Origin: Trogon surrucura
Taxonomy: Eukaryota > Chordata > Aves > Trogoniformes > Trogonidae
Assembly: GCA_020746105.1 (NCBI GenBank)
Contig: CM036624.1
Span: 21,846,084-21,910,083 of the forward strand
DNA: 64,000 nt
Direction: 5' to 3'
A model generated the notes under the pieces. That model saw nothing but the letters and a program-made list of their open reading frames with translations. It was not told where the DNA came from and ran no database searches. This document shows, piece by piece, positions 38,701 through 53,700 of this stretch; within the stretch, counting starts at the first letter, position 1, and the number at the start of each line of letters is the position of its first letter. Made by a program: the position numbers and the translations under genes.

Positions 38701-41700
38701 TCCCCTTCTTCTTTTCTTTTTATTCCAGTTATGATGGGCTGTGGTGTCTGCCCAGCTCCAGGCACAGCATGGGAACTCGCACTCAATTTGAAGCACTCGG
38801 TGCCTCAGGAAGCATTAACACTATGTGACCTGGGGAATAGAAAGCTGAGGAGCAAGGGCTTCTTTGCAGCATATGCATTACACACCATTTCTTAGCCATG
38901 GGAGGAAAAGAAAATGACAAATTTCAGGGATTTTTGGAAATCAAATGAGGGCTCTGGGGAAAGGGTGCCGTCGCAAGTCACTTACATTTTCTTCAGGGAT
39001 CGGTGGCGTGCAGAGACTAATAAGGACAATGACAATTGCAGTGAGGACACAGAGGATGAGGGCAAAGTAGAGGTAGTGCAAGTCCTTTAGCACAGCTGGT
39101 CTACTGTCCTCCTCACCACAAGATGGTGTGCTATAAATAAACTCCACGATCATCCGAACAAGACCAACAGCTAGCCCAACCATGAGGCCCCAGAAAGCAC
39201 CCTGAGAAAAGACAAGCATAAAGAAAAGGTCACTGCATGTTACCTTCGGATGAACCTTCCTCCTTTTCCTTTTCCTTTTCCTTTTTCTTAGAACTTTTAT
39301 GCCTGATGGAAACATACACTGTCATGCATCAGAAGAGGATTTTTCAGTTAAAAGTCCTCATTTTTTTTCTGCCCTTGAACATGGAACAGACAGAACACAG
39401 ATTGTGTAAAGTCTCCTCCTGAAAACATGCCTCCAACTAGACTTTGACACATCATCCCTAAAGTGCAGAACAACTTTGCCTTTTGTGCTTTCAGATGAGA
39501 CTGCCAAGAAGCACCACTTGCAGTGGCTTCTTGGAAGCAAACACACATACACTAGAGACTAGGCTAAGATCCACTAATGTGTGCCAAGAAAAGGCTGTCT
39601 AATTGTCACACTTTAGCTGGACTGGCTTTGAATTTAAAGAGTCTCAAAGGCTAGGTACTGAGGGGAGAGATATTTGTGTATTTTATCAAATTAAATATGT
39701 ATATCAATTGGTTGTTGACACTCCACTTACAGGCTCATTAATCCTCTTGCAGAAGATTGCCAAGATGAAAAGAGCTGTGATCGGCGGAGCTAGGTAGCTG
39801 GTTATGGACTGAATGTAGTCGAAGAGCTTGCCGCTGTTGGCTGATTGAATGATCGGGATCCAGAGAATACTGATGACTACAAGGATGAGGATGAAAACTC
39901 TGGAAGATGAAGATAAAATTCTATTAGCTCTGCAGGTGGTGGAGTTTCCCAAAAATGAAGTTTTACAGCAAAACATACTTCCAATTGCTCTCAATATTTC
40001 CTAAGGAAATACTCATTTCCTAAGGAAAAATTCCTAAGGAAAAAAATCCACAGATCACTCTTAAGAAGAGCCTTCCCCTACGTACACAAGAAAAAAGAAA
40101 TTTGTTCTCTTCTAGGAAGTCGATTCAACCAATTTCCAAAGCCAACTTTGCAGATTTCAGAGTGAGCTGAACTAGAACTTGCCACTCAACACGCGTAAGA
40201 GATCTGCAAGGACAAGGTGACTCCCACTGTGAGCTGGATCAGTGCGAGCCCTTCAACCCCGAGTGTCCTACAGAGTGGTGCGTTCGTCCAAGAACTAGCT
40301 CTTGGATGCAACAGAGAGAGGGAACTGGAAGATCCTGGAAGCAATCTTTCTGCAACCTTTTCAAGAAGATAACACGCTCAGTCTAGTGCCTTTGCCAAAC
40401 ACCAACTCATTTGCTGCTTATTAAAATTGCTTCTCGGGTCTTAGGCACATACCATAACCCTCCTTCATCTTCAAGGAGCTTCATTCACAAGAAGCTTCTC
40501 AATTACAGTGGTGGGGTATGAGACTGCCTGCAGCCTTCAAACACCCCGCAACAAAGTTTAGAACTTAATGTCCATGACTGGAGAGGAAAAGCACCACAAA
40601 TGTGCAGAATGCAACTTAAATTCTGCTATTAGGAGAAGAACCTTATATGCCCCTGTACAATGTAGTACCAAAGCTTGCTTGCAAAGGGCACTATAACTTC
40701 CTACAGAGGCAGAGAACTGGGAAGCCCAGCTCTCTGTGCTTTTCGCTGAAAAAGGAATAATTGCAGTGTAACACTCCTGTCTGATGCAAAAAATAACATT
40801 CTTAAAGACCTCCAGTGAGAGTGACTCCAGAGCATCTTAGGCTTTTTTAAAAAGTTACATTTAAGGCAGAGAGAGCTCAGTGGTACATTCAGTGTTTCTC
40901 TTTAACCAGTCTGAGACAAAGCTGGAAAATGTCATGCTCTTTTCCAGAATACGTTCCTGCTCTGTATTTTAGGCACCAGATTTTTCTCAGTGAGTCCAGA
41001 CTGAAGAATGTAAACGCTGCACTCAAAACAGATGATGAGAGCAATGAGACATAAAGAAATGTAAGGACCTGCCCACAATCATCAGCTCCTGCTCTGACGC
41101 TTTTTTGCGGATCCGCTGCCAGATGTCTATAACGAAGAGAGTGCTGCTGCTGTTGAAAATAGAGGTGAGGGAACTCATCAAGGCTGCCATCATCACAGCA
41201 ATCATCAAACCCCGGAGCCCTGGGGAAGAAAAATCAGGACTAGACCTTTGGCTTCTCAGCACTGTTTTTTCATCCTAATGTCTGGTAACTGCAGTAAGAT
41301 TTCTTCATCTTTAGGATGGATAAGGGCAGTCTGATCCCCCTGTGCAGAGCATGGTTCAAGCCCACCTCCACGAGTGCAAAGGTTTCTCACCATCAGGCAT
41401 GAGTTCTATCACGAGTTTGGGGTAAGCAATGTTGGAACAACCCACTGCAGCTCCACAGACCCTTTTACAGATGTCTGGATCCACACAGCCCACTTCATCT
41501 GTAGAAGACAGGAAAATAACAAGTCAGTGTGAACCTCGTTGAGCCATAGGTTCTTTAATTCACAGGAGTAAATTCTGATGCATTGTACAGTTTCATATAA
41601 ATTAAGAGGTGCAACTGGAACAAAGCTAGAATGAGTGGAGCTGAAGAACATTTTACATTGTAAAATAAAGGTGAAACTTCAAGGTGACATTTTGCAGTTC

Positions 41701-44700
41701 TGTCCAGGGTACACTTATAACGCTTCTGAATGTTGAGTAATTGTAATTCTTGGTAATTTGTCATTTGTGAGAACTGGACTGTCTCCATGAACCTGTCAGC
41801 TGGGTTACCAAGGATGTTACAGGCTGACTTACTCCTATTTGAGAAAATCTGGGAGCAAGGCACTTTTCTTCAGGTGTCATCCTCTTCCTCACCAGGGTAT
41901 TCTTCCCCAGGAAGCGGCATGCTCTGGAGAAACCTACAGTGAGAGCTCCTTGGGAGACAACAGGACAGGAATGCTTGCTCTTTCACAAAGAAGGGCTGTT
42001 TTGCATAATCCACTAGGACCGGTTTAGCTCACTCGGTTGAATGTGGTGCTGAAACACCAAAGGTCATGGGTTCGATTCCCGGTTGGTCCTCATGTGTTGC
42101 CTGATCTAGTTGAGAGGCATCCCTGCCCATGACAGGGAGGTTGGATTAAATGATCTCTAAGGTCCCTTCCAGCCTAGGCCATTCTACGATTCTGTGAACT
42201 GGATGAATCTGTGTGGTAGATTGCTAAAGCTCTCACCAAATACCTTAACAAAAGTAATCCATAGGACCTGAATGACAACCTCAGTGCTCTACATATTTCA
42301 ATTCACTGACATCCCCCAGGTAGACAGATGCCTGCAGTGTCCACAGCATGAAGCTATACACCCCCAATGGCAAAATACGACCCATATGGATACTCCAAGT
42401 GACTTTTGCCGCTGTGGGAGCACTGGAGGTGGAGGAAGAGCATGGGAACACCATTGTACAACAGGAACCTACATGAATATGCCTGCACGACAGCAGCTTC
42501 TGAGGTGTGTAAGTGCTGGTGGACCAGTGTGGGATTAGTGGTCATGGCAGGTAGGAAGCCCTGTGTCAAGGACCATGGGAAGGCTTACCTGGGTAAAGAG
42601 CTCTGCTGATCATTCCTGGCATGACAATGAAAAACATAGGGAAGATTTTCAGATAACCTCCCAGCACTGATCCACCTTTGGCATGGGAGAGGTTCTTGGC
42701 AGAGAGAGACCTCTGGACTATCACCTGCAATCAGCGCAGAAAGGGAGCAGAGAGTGAAACAGAAGCACTACAGAGAGAGCAGGATCCATCCTCTCTCTGT
42801 CTCGTTCTCATGGATGACTTTCATCCAGCAGGACCCAGGGTGTTTTGCATGCCAATGGCAACTTTCCCGTCTCGTTTGACTGCAGCCTGCTGCCACTGCT
42901 CAGAGCTCAGCGCACAGGCTATAGGAGAGGGCAGCATGGAAATTTCCTTTACAGGAATCATTTCGCCCTTGACTGAAATGAAGCCACCCTGAGGACTGGA
43001 GACAGCAGCTGTACGGCAGCAAGAGACAAGGAATGAAGCAGACTGTAGGTGTTTTGGTAAAGGTTCAGCGGTGGCTTTTCATAATTATCCCATCTGAAAA
43101 CGCAAGAGCACCATATCTTGCAAAACAAAGTTTTGCTCGTTTCTAGCTTGGAAAGTAATAAGAAATGTGAAACCTCAGGGAATACGAATGGCTTGTCTGG
43201 AGGTCTACACAAGGTCACTGCAGAGCCAGCTCCATATCCACGTTTTCATATCCTTGTCACGATAACTGGGTACTCATCAGCCCACAGTGGGACAAAGACA
43301 GAAGAAAATAGCCTACTCTCTCTGCAATAAGTGCTCAAGAAGCTCACAGATCCACAGACTGAGGAGTGGACTGGAAATAACAGTGTAGTGGTTTGCCTGG
43401 ACAGGGAAAGATTTTCTTTACCTGGTCAGTGCACCAGCACCACAGAGCCAGCACAGAGAGGCCAAATATAAGGCCAGGCCAAGGGATGTCTCCTGTGACT
43501 GGATCCCTGAACAAATGAAAGGCATCCGCACGTGGGAGGTGACAGGTTGTGTTTGGGACTATGATCTTTGGTATTGCTGTGCTGTATTTCTCCTGAAGTC
43601 CTTCATACCAGCCAACTTTTTCAAATCCTAGAAAGAAAATGCCAGTCATTTAAGGTCTGGTGCTCCCTGCAAAGTTATTTCCTTATCTGAGTCTCATAAT
43701 TACTTTTCTCCTATCTCCCTCTCATCTTCTTTCTTTTCAATTCACTTTCACTTTGGCAGTCAAGGCTTTTACAGGATTGTCAGTTGGATTTTGCCCAGAG
43801 CCCTTGTAGTTTTAACAGTGCACCCTGGAACAGGATGAATGCAGGAAAATCTTCATGATCCAAACCCCCACAATGTCCTCAGCATCTAGTCTTTGCTCAC
43901 ACGCCCTCTAAGAGCTGGAGCAGGATGGTATGACATAAAACAAGATATATCTATATTTCTATTTGCCAAGAAGGATTAAAGCAAAGACTAATGACAGTCA
44001 GTTCCTTGTTGATTTTCTATTTTTTTTTTATAATGCTCAGTTACGCCCAGATGAATCCACAGTAACTCCTAAAGTCAACAGGAGAAGTCAGCAGAATTAC
44101 TCTGAATTTACACAAGGATAGTGAGAGCTGAATTAGGGTCTGGAAATGCAGTGTTGCAAGCTCTTTGGAAACTCCAAGTAAACCCAAAATGGTGAGGTGA
44201 AGTTATCCAAATCTCACCTCCATAAAGTTAGTGCAAAGGATGAAGCAAGTCTGACAACTTGGCAAATGCAAGCCAGGCTGGCACCACTTCTGTGAGTGGC
44301 TGAAACTCATTTCTGCACCATACATGAAAGAGTGAGGTACCCTGGCAAGGTCTAAAGACCTTGGGACCATTCAACTAGCGTATGATGCCACTGCAGGTTC
44401 CTCTTACCTATGAACATGAGGACCAAAGCTCCCAGCACCATGATCAGGGTCTGCAGCGCATCTGTGTATATCACAGCTGTTAATCCACCTATCAAAAGAA
44501 CCAGAGACAACAGGCAGAATGCATCACCATATACAGTGAAGCAGGTACCTCACCTGGAAAAAGGTGGCCCCAGCCCTTTGATTTCAGGACAGACCTGCTG
44601 GGAGAAGCTGGCATTGAGCTTGTCCCTAGGAGCCTACAGCTGTCACAAGGCCTTCCTTCCGGTCTGAAGGGCTTGTCTAAATTCATGAGGACTTGGAGGG

Positions 44701-47700
44701 AGTTCAGCATCTTAATATCTAAGGATGCTAAGGTTGCAAACACAGAAAAAAAGAGCAAATATGGGCAAGTGGTAACTATCTGCACAAAGGGAGCTGGGAG
44801 CCTTCTGTAGTGTTAGAAATCTCTAGAAAACAGCGATGTTCCCTCCATACCAGTTTCCCTTGGGCTGGGAGGGGAGAGGGGAATAGCCAGGGGTCTCCAG
44901 CAGCTGGGAGTGACAGGGCAGGTACTGCCAGCAACCAGGGGAATCTCAGATCAGGACCTGAATACCTTCCATTATGGAGGAAAGGGGAAACTTATATTCT
45001 AGGCTCCATTTTGTAATGTTTCTTTTAAAATCAGCCATTTACCAGCTATGGTGTAGACAGCAGTCACTGCTAGCAAGACAACAGTGGACAAGTAGAGGTT
45101 CCAGCCCAAAGAGATTTGGATGAACAATGCTCCGGAAAAAATGTCCGTCTGGAACAAAAAAAAATGAAGAGCAGTCTGGCATTAATAGTGCTTCATAAAA
45201 ATGAAACCTAACAAAGCAGCCTGCAGCCTTTTGCAGCTGAAAGCATTGATGAGAGAAGACACCATGAAGGTGAAGAGGAGAGAGCATGGGGCTGTTGGCT
45301 GTGAACCTCCTCGTTCTTGGTGTAAGGAGAGTCCTTTCTCCAGGTTAGAGCTCTCAGCATCCGGGAGCTGGGGCAGCAGGAGGATAAAAATCAAGGTCCT
45401 ATGCCGCAGGACCAGAAAGTCATCAAAATAAAAACAGGCAGCCTTCATAGCATGTAATCCTCCCTGGCACAGAGGTATTGGTGGAAATGATCACTCCTTT
45501 TGCTGACTGTGAAGACATTCATGGGGCACAGAACTCCAGGTACCCACAGGCAGACACAGGAGGAAAAGGGGGCAAAATAGCAGAGCCCAGGTTCTTCCCA
45601 CGGCTACATCTTGGTGGCCTAATGGCCAGGAAACACTGTTGCTTGAAAGATCCCTAAAGAATCACTGATGTCTTATGGCATGATTTATTTATCTGTAAAG
45701 GTCAACAGTTTGCTTTTCTGTTCATACTAGAATGACTCCAGAAAAACAGGTTATTCCTGCTGAGGACCTCACTAGAAATACAGAAACCCCCACTGGTTTT
45801 GTTTTGTTTGGACCTACTGGCAGAGACAGTGAAATCAGAAACGAGGCAAAACCTGGAATTATATAGATAACATCATTCAAATGCAGAAGGTGATATGGGA
45901 GATGTGTATGTTGGGAAATCAATTTGAAAGACACCTGCAGATCTGGTATGGGGTGAGATACAGGTAAAGGTGTTTGCTGAGGGAGACAGAAGGGATGGGA
46001 CAAGATTTCTACTTGCTGTGCTTGAAATATGCACCTTAAAAGCAAGCACTCAGCACAACTCCTGATCTCTGCAGCCCTGAGACAGGACAAACTGCCAGTA
46101 CACCACAGATACCTCTGTGTCTTCTGGTTTTTGACTTCCCAGCAGGAAACACAAACACCTCTGTAGCCATGCAGGATCAGTCCTTTGACAACACTATTTA
46201 TTGAGATCTCTCTTTTTCTTTGCAAGCAAGACTCTGCAATGCCCTAGTTGCTAACCTATATTTGGGTAAAAAGCGCAGGGAGAAAAATTCTTCTTGTAAC
46301 CAACTGCCTGCTGTCCAGCCAGCCGCTAAATGAGCTCTCCACAAACAATAGCACCGCTTAATAGAAAGCACCTGTCATGCCCAATAACTCCACCAGCCAC
46401 ATCCGTCAGCCACGCGTGAATTAGCTGCACAGAGGAGAAACCACTGAGATGAAACAGCAATGACTGAGGCCAGGGTGCTGCTCTGAAAGGCACTGGCAAA
46501 TACTGCTCTGCTGAAAGTCATTGTCAAAAACTGGTCTGTTTTCACCACAGAAGTTGACTGTGTTGGTGTGTGCATCGTGGTGCTGGTGAAGGAGAGATTT
46601 TCCACTTATCCCTCATGGGTAGAAAGCCTCCAAATGTGTCTTTGCAAGACCTCATCCTGGGCAATGCTTCAGTCCCACACAGCAAAGCTCCTGGAGGCAG
46701 TGGTGACAGCAGTGGGTGACATGACCAAGAGCTGGCCATTAGAGGAGGAAATCCATACCATACTCCCAGCTTGGGACTCCTCTTAAGTATTTCTCCAAGG
46801 ACCTGAGACATAATAAGCCTGGGACAAGGACCCTGAAGTCAGCTGCAGAAACTGCATGGGTGCCTCATCTCCAGTCAATGTCTTCCAAGACAATTTGACA
46901 TCTAAATACTTCAGTAAGGTCTATTGAAAACTGACCTGTACTGGCCATGGGACAAACAGCTGGAGACAAAAAAAATTACATTTTCAGCTCCTGTAACAGA
47001 CTCTGAAGTACAGTCCTCTCCCTCCAAAGGCACAGTTAGTCCTTAGGAAATCTCTGAGACTAAGTTCTGCTTCTTTATTAATGGCATTTATATGAAGGGA
47101 AATATCCAGTAGCCTACATTACTTTTTGGCTACCAAGAGGGTACAATGCTACGAGAAATCCAGTAAAGACAGTGAGTTTTGTCTTAAGCCAGAACCTACC
47201 TCCCTTTCACCATACCCTTTTCATACAAAACAAGTGACTTTAAAAAGGGAGAGGAATAACCATAATACACTTAATGTTGAAAACTCAGCTACAACAACAA
47301 CAGCAGATTTATGATCATTCAAGAGAATTTCACATCTACAAGATGCAGCCAGCCACATCCTCAGATGGAGTAATATTGCAGTTCCCCTGTCTGTATTGCC
47401 TAAGGTTTGATGCGATAGAAGAGGAAAAGCAGGCAGACAGCTTATGGTACATACACTGTTTAGTAATTAGCTGCCACATCCCTGTAAAGCTCTCACTGTG
47501 CGTTGCTGTTTAGTGAAGGCTCTCTCTCTCTTAGGATAGGTCTCCGTGATCAACGCAGAGGCAGGTATTTACTTGAGCAAAGCAGCACACTAACACACTG
47601 CTACTGTCTCTGGTAGCTGAGCTGGTCCTTTCAAGGACATCTGAGTTATTTCTGAGCACCCCGCACTGTACCAGGATGACCTACCCCGCCCCATACACAA

Positions 47701-50700
47701 GGGTTGTGTTCATTTTGATACATACGGATATCTTGGTGAATATATAGAGAATGAGGGACAGTATGGACATGTAGATTTGTATCCTCTGCCCTCCAAATCT
47801 CTTCTGCAGATATTCAGGCATGGTGACCACTCCTGCTGCAATGTAAACAGGCACAAAGATCCAACCGAGAGCCAGAAGTGCCCAGGTAGCCTGTCAGGGA
47901 GACAGAGAAAATAAAGGCACATGATTCAACACGTGATTCAACATATCCTTCTCCTCTGTTCTTTCAGTGGATATCCTAAGAAAGCAGAAAGGTACAGTGC
48001 CATGCAGTGTATTTGGGAAGCAGTCTGACTTTTTCTCCCTGCTCAGAAGATGAGATAACAAATGGAGGAGTTACTACAATAGAGTGAGAAGCTTTTGAAG
48101 TTATCCTCCTAAGCCCTGTGTCTCTCTGTCATGGGTAGCACATCCTGGTCCATTTCCTAGTCTTTTGGGTAAGACTGATGTATTAAGTTGCTTCAGATCT
48201 CTAAAAGATGGTAGTGTATTTGGTGGCCTTTGAAACCACTGATGCTGTGGCAGGGAAGAGTTAAGTGATTCAGAGAAGGATGGGAGCATCTGTTTGTTGC
48301 TTGATTAGCAAGTGATGAGGCTGAGGCAGCAGACTGTCCCTGCGGAGCATAAAAATAAGCAACAGCAAGACTCTGCTGGGACGTTCTCCTCGCAGGCTGA
48401 CGCAGATGTGCTTCTGTCGTTGGTAGATAAAGGGGCAGTTCAGTTTCTTTGCCACAGGTGAAGGATCTTTTGAAAGGTGCAAAGGCATCTCCCACAATGT
48501 ATTTCTCTGAAACCCAATAAAAACTCAAACAGGAGATCTTGAACATAAATAAAATTATCAATTAGATTATCAATAAATTTATAAATTATCAATAGAATTA
48601 TCAAACCTCACCTCCTGGCTGTCTCAGGCCATTACCTTTCATCCGAGTACCTTACATTAGTCCAAATTTTACCTTGATCAGTTATTTAAGTTATTAGAAA
48701 TGAAACTGATCCCTATGAGCAGAGATTGTGAGCGATCAAGAAGAACAGCCATGGCTCCTACAGTGGCAGAGACTGGCTTAGGTAAAAGATGCTCGGATGA
48801 TCCCTGCACGTGAGTGATGTCCCACGACAAAGGGAGAGAATAATGACATATCTAAGGTGCCTTTCCAATCTGAAAGAAATCTCAAGTTAAATTTGCCCTG
48901 ACATACAATCTTGTCTTCATGGGCTTCTAAAATGAATAGATTTACTTAAAGTACAGTGATACTGGTATGTTCTACATGCACCAGGATGAACATTGGCTCT
49001 GGATTCTTCACCAAGGGCATAAAGGTGATCTTAATGGTTTAGAAAAAAAAACACAAAACAGTCCAGTGAATATATAACCCAGGAAAGAGCTTTTGGTGGG
49101 CCCTGCCTGTACTTGGCAAATATCTGGCACTATTAGCAGTCTCTGCTGATACAGACAAGAGATTTAGAGTTAGGTGAGTGATGTTTATTGTGAGGCTGGC
49201 ACTAATCTCACTCCTCATCTCTGCAGCTGAGAAATTTCATTAGCATCACACACAAAGGGCCTGGTTTTCATGCTCTGTGTGGTGTCAGTGGCAATTTTCC
49301 AGGCCACTTCAACAGAGCAGAATGAGACCTGCCTTCACACCCAGATGTTCACCCCAGAGATGTCACATTTTGGCAGCTGACAGGTGAAGGCAGTGTTACC
49401 AATTCTCATAGCTTTATACTGAATTTAGGAGCACAAGCTGCTTTTCTTTCGAACTCCCTGTACCCAGAATCCTGTGATTATTCAAGTACCTTTTCAGAAT
49501 TCATTATCTTTTATTTTAATCTTCATGAGTGCAGACTAAAGCTTAAAAATATGGCCATGTGCTTCTGGGAGGTCAAAAAGCTAATGATTTTAGTGGATTC
49601 CACTTAAACTAAAATAAAGATCTTACTCTTTTAAGGCTTTCTGAATGTCTGGAGGCTTCTCTCCTGAGGCTTGAGAACTTGTAGTTGCTGATACTGTTAG
49701 CATCTGATTTTGGAAACAAACCTCCAGTCCCTTTGTAAGCACTGACATCTTAGCTGACAACATAACTGACTCTTACATTCCATTCAAAGCCCCCAACAGC
49801 AAGTCCCCCAGCTGCTCCAGTGCCCGCCAGGCCGATGAATAAGCCACTGCCCACGTTACTTGACATCAGGGATGCTCCGATCTGAAACACATGGCACAGA
49901 CACAAAACCCAAAAAGTCACCTTGAGAAACTTCTGTACCAGCCCAAGCATTTTCCCCAGGCACCCTCTTTCCCCAGGGCTTCATCTTCTTTAAGTAGGTA
50001 GCTGGGTGCTAATGGAGAGTTGGGTTTCCCTTCTTCTTTTAAAGAAAACTACATTTCATAGAATCATAGAATCATAGAATGTTAGGGATTGGAAGGGACC
50101 TCGAAAGATCATCGAGTCCAATCCCCCTGCCAGAGCAGGAATGCCTAGATTATGCTACACAGGAACGTGTCCAGGCAGGTCTTGAATGTCTCCAGAGAAG
50201 GAGACTCCTCTACATCTTAAAGTGAGTGTGTCTACTCCCTTCCCCTGCCCCCACTTCAATGCAAAGCTTAATGTCAGAATTGGTGTTCACTTTGTCAGTG
50301 GTTCTCCTCAGATACACACCTGTTATAAAGAGTGCAGTAAGGTGAGGGATGCCGGGTGGCAGCCACAGATACTCAGTGTCTGTGAAATGTGATGGATTTC
50401 TCCATTCCTTTGCTACTCAGCCAGCAACATGCCTTCTCCAACCTTGCTGACCCTTGCTTTACCTCACAGCCCAGCCTCTTTTAAGTCTTCCACTGAATAT
50501 GCCCGTAGTCATTTAGACAGCCATGGTGACTCTTGGAGCTCCACCTAGGGGAGGAGATTCCCAAATCACAGCAGGGACGATGTCAGGAACGCAGTCTTTT
50601 TTTTATTTAATGTCTGCACACAGGTTCAAAGATATTCAGCTCTGCAGTAGGCTGGAAAATGCTCGTGCCTCAGCTTAAATTTAACCATAGGTTGTGGGCA

Positions 50701-53700
50701 TGGTGCGCTGTCCCTACCATGGCTTATTGACACCCTAACTGGAAGAATGCAAGCTCCAAGGTGCTTAAACAGGGAAAAGACAATCTGACTTAATTACTAC
50801 TTTTATTTGGCACAAAACCTCATCTGCATGCTGCATGCCAAAGTCCAATCTCTCTCAGGGACAAACAAGAAGCTGCCCAAAAGGACAAGTCTAGCCCTTT
50901 TGTCTCTAAAGAAAGTTTGCTTTTAGTCACGCCACTTATGAAGAGCTTTTGTCCCCTTAGTACTGCTACATGTGAAACAAGGAATGATGGAATTTGATCT
51001 GCTTCTCACTTCTGAGCAAGGTAAAACATTAATATGGCGTCAACATCCACACTGATTCCTGCCAAGAGCTCTGCCTTCTCGTCTGTCTGAGAAAACTCTT
51101 GACTAGACAGCTGGCTGCTGCAACATGAATTTGCGACTTCAGTGGGGACTGATGCTCTCCATAAATGTAAACAGTTTTCCTGATGTCTGTATCAGATACA
51201 GAAATACAGAAGATACATTGCACAGAAGCAGCAACGTAATATGAGGGTTCAGTTGAGGCTGTCTAACATTCAGAAGAAATCTGTCACCCTTGTAAAATAA
51301 AAATAAATAAAATGCATGTAAGCCAGTCATTTACTCAAGGTGAAGGTCACAAGTAGCTGAGCCTGCAGGAGTGCTGCAGAGGTGAAATCAGCAACCTGAC
51401 AAACAAAGCTGAAAAGTGAACAGCACCAGAGGTTGCTTTGAGCCTAGAACGGTAAGCCAGGAGAGCCAAGAGCCAACCTGTACCAAACAGACTCTGTGGC
51501 CACCTGTGGTTGGAGCCAAAAGCAATGAGAATTTTTTTTGTGTGTGTTTTGTCGGGGGTTTTTTTAAGTAAAAAGAAAAAAAATGGGGAAAAATGTTCGA
51601 TTTTAGTATCTTTTAATTTTTCCTCTCCTAGTTAGAGAAAATCATCAAGTTTAACTTTTCCATTAAATGTCACTGGCCAAGACATAAGTATAAAGAACAT
51701 TTAAGAAATAACAGATTTTATAGAGGTGTATGTGTCTGTGATGGAAGAGGTTGAAAATCTAGCCTAGTGAATTTATGGGCAATGTACATCCAAAGGAAAA
51801 AAAAAGGAAAAAAACACAGTGTTTAGGTTGAGAAGTGCATTCCGTTACCCACGAGTCACTGGAGAGATATATGGTGCTAGAGTCTGGCATTGGCTGAGAA
51901 GGATCTTTATTCCTGTAGTGTTTTTATTCCTTTCAAACTTTAAATTATCTTTATACGTACCTTTCACTCCCAAGAAAAGGCGCCTTCAATAGATTTACTT
52001 TTTTCTTCGTAGTGAAGATTTATACTTTAGCGGTTTGAAGTTTAAATCCTTTACATCGTTGGTCAATAATCTCAACTTTACTCTAAATAGCAAGGGCTCA
52101 GAAAGTCTCGGGCTTTGGGATTATTTTTCCTTGTGTCTCTAAATGCTTTTTTACTGGATAGCACATTCCTAGATTACCTAATGCTCTCTTGGCTTGGGTA
52201 CAATGGTATCTTTGGTGACTTGGGGCCAAGGAGTTTCAAACCCACCTAAGCAGTCAGTGTTCCCCCATTTCCATCAATGTGAACATTTTAATTGCTGACT
52301 TTAGCAGAGAAATTGAGACTTTAGAAACCCTGAGGATGCTGACTACTACCCTTTTTGCCCAGCAGCTCCATGCTGTAGCCCATTAGCAAAGCTGCATGGG
52401 ATGATTCCTGGTGGATCCTCTTTATCTCAAGACTACAGTCTAACATGTATGGACTGGGTCCCCTCACTAGACCTGCCCTCCTTATATCTGGAATTGCTTT
52501 TGAACCATGAGAAAGAGAGGGATGCATTTCACTCACAGGCCACCAAGTCATGGATCGTCCAGCTAGGAAATAGCCTCCAATGGTCCCCCGGCTTGCTCGT
52601 ATTGATGACTGGAAGCACAGGAAAAAGAAAAGTGTTTTCTTCCATTCACCCACCCTCAAATCAGACCCAATGCCCATCCCAGTAGTCCTGAAACATCCCG
52701 TCATCAACCTCTCGCACCACGCTAGTTCTGCTCCCTTGGGTGTCACTGCAGCCAGCTGGCTCTATTTGGAGTCCTACTCAGAGCAGCACAGACAGGTAGC
52801 ACGTGGCTCTGACGCAGGATGAAGCAGGGCCCCTGCAAATGGTATCTAATGTTAAGGCATCTAGGGGTTCACCAGCTCTTGAAGGGCTGCTCACCTGCTG
52901 ACGACGGTATGCATTAAGAGGAAACATTTCCCTCCTCACTCTCTGGTACCCCTAGCAAATGCCTTCAGAGCCAAATAAAGGAGAACATGTCACAGGGGTG
53001 AGAATCAAAGGACAATCTTGTATCCCATGGGATGCCATCAAAGACTGCATTTGGGTATGCACTCCAGGATGGCGAGCAACGCCCTGCTGCAGCTCCTGCT
53101 GCCTCGCTTCTTCCCATTGCTGTGGATTCAGGGTTTCCAACAGCCCCACACGTGTATGGCCACATCACACAGCCCCATCTAGGAACTGCATGAGAACTAC
53201 CAGGATTTCAAGAGCAATAGGATGTCCCTAGGCCAGCAAGGCCCTCTGATGTGACAGAGTTGATTGTGTTTGCTGTTTGCAGCAACCAGGAACTTGCAGG
53301 CCGCCACTATAATAAAATGGTTTTGCTGCAAAATGCCCATGCACATGGCAGCACTCGGTGAGCAGCACTGCCACCAAGCCAGAAGCCTGAATGTCTGGTC
53401 TCAGCATCAGCTCCAGAGATTTTTGTGTGTATCTGTTAAGCGTGCCAGGCCTCACCCATTGTTTCTGCCTCTCTGGTGCAGGTTTCCAATAGCCAAGATT
53501 TGGAAAGAGGCTGCTTGCACCTATTTAATGACTTCTCCTTGAATGTACCAAGTGGGAGAGAAAAAACACTTCAACCAACCAGTACACTACAGGTCTCTAC
53601 CACAGAGGCCTTCACAAAGCAACATGAACCAATAATTAGTAACAATCTTTCCAAAGCTTTTTAAAGTTCCATTTCAGCCTTCTCCACCCTAACCCTGGCT

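Noticed and set aside
39998-40041. STAT-type binding array
   Set aside because: The spacing between TTC and GAA in TTCCTAAGGAA is five bases, not the three or four of STAT sites.
42016-42089. Functional tRNA gene
   Set aside because: The cloverleaf is degenerate (wobble-only acceptor pairs, altered anticodon loop) and runs straight into a CR1 3' tail, so it is a SINE head.
45722-46225. 167-codon open frame on the SLC5A9 strand
   Set aside because: It is inside intron 4, has no homology I recognise and would not splice in frame with the verified exons 4 and 5, which already join perfectly.
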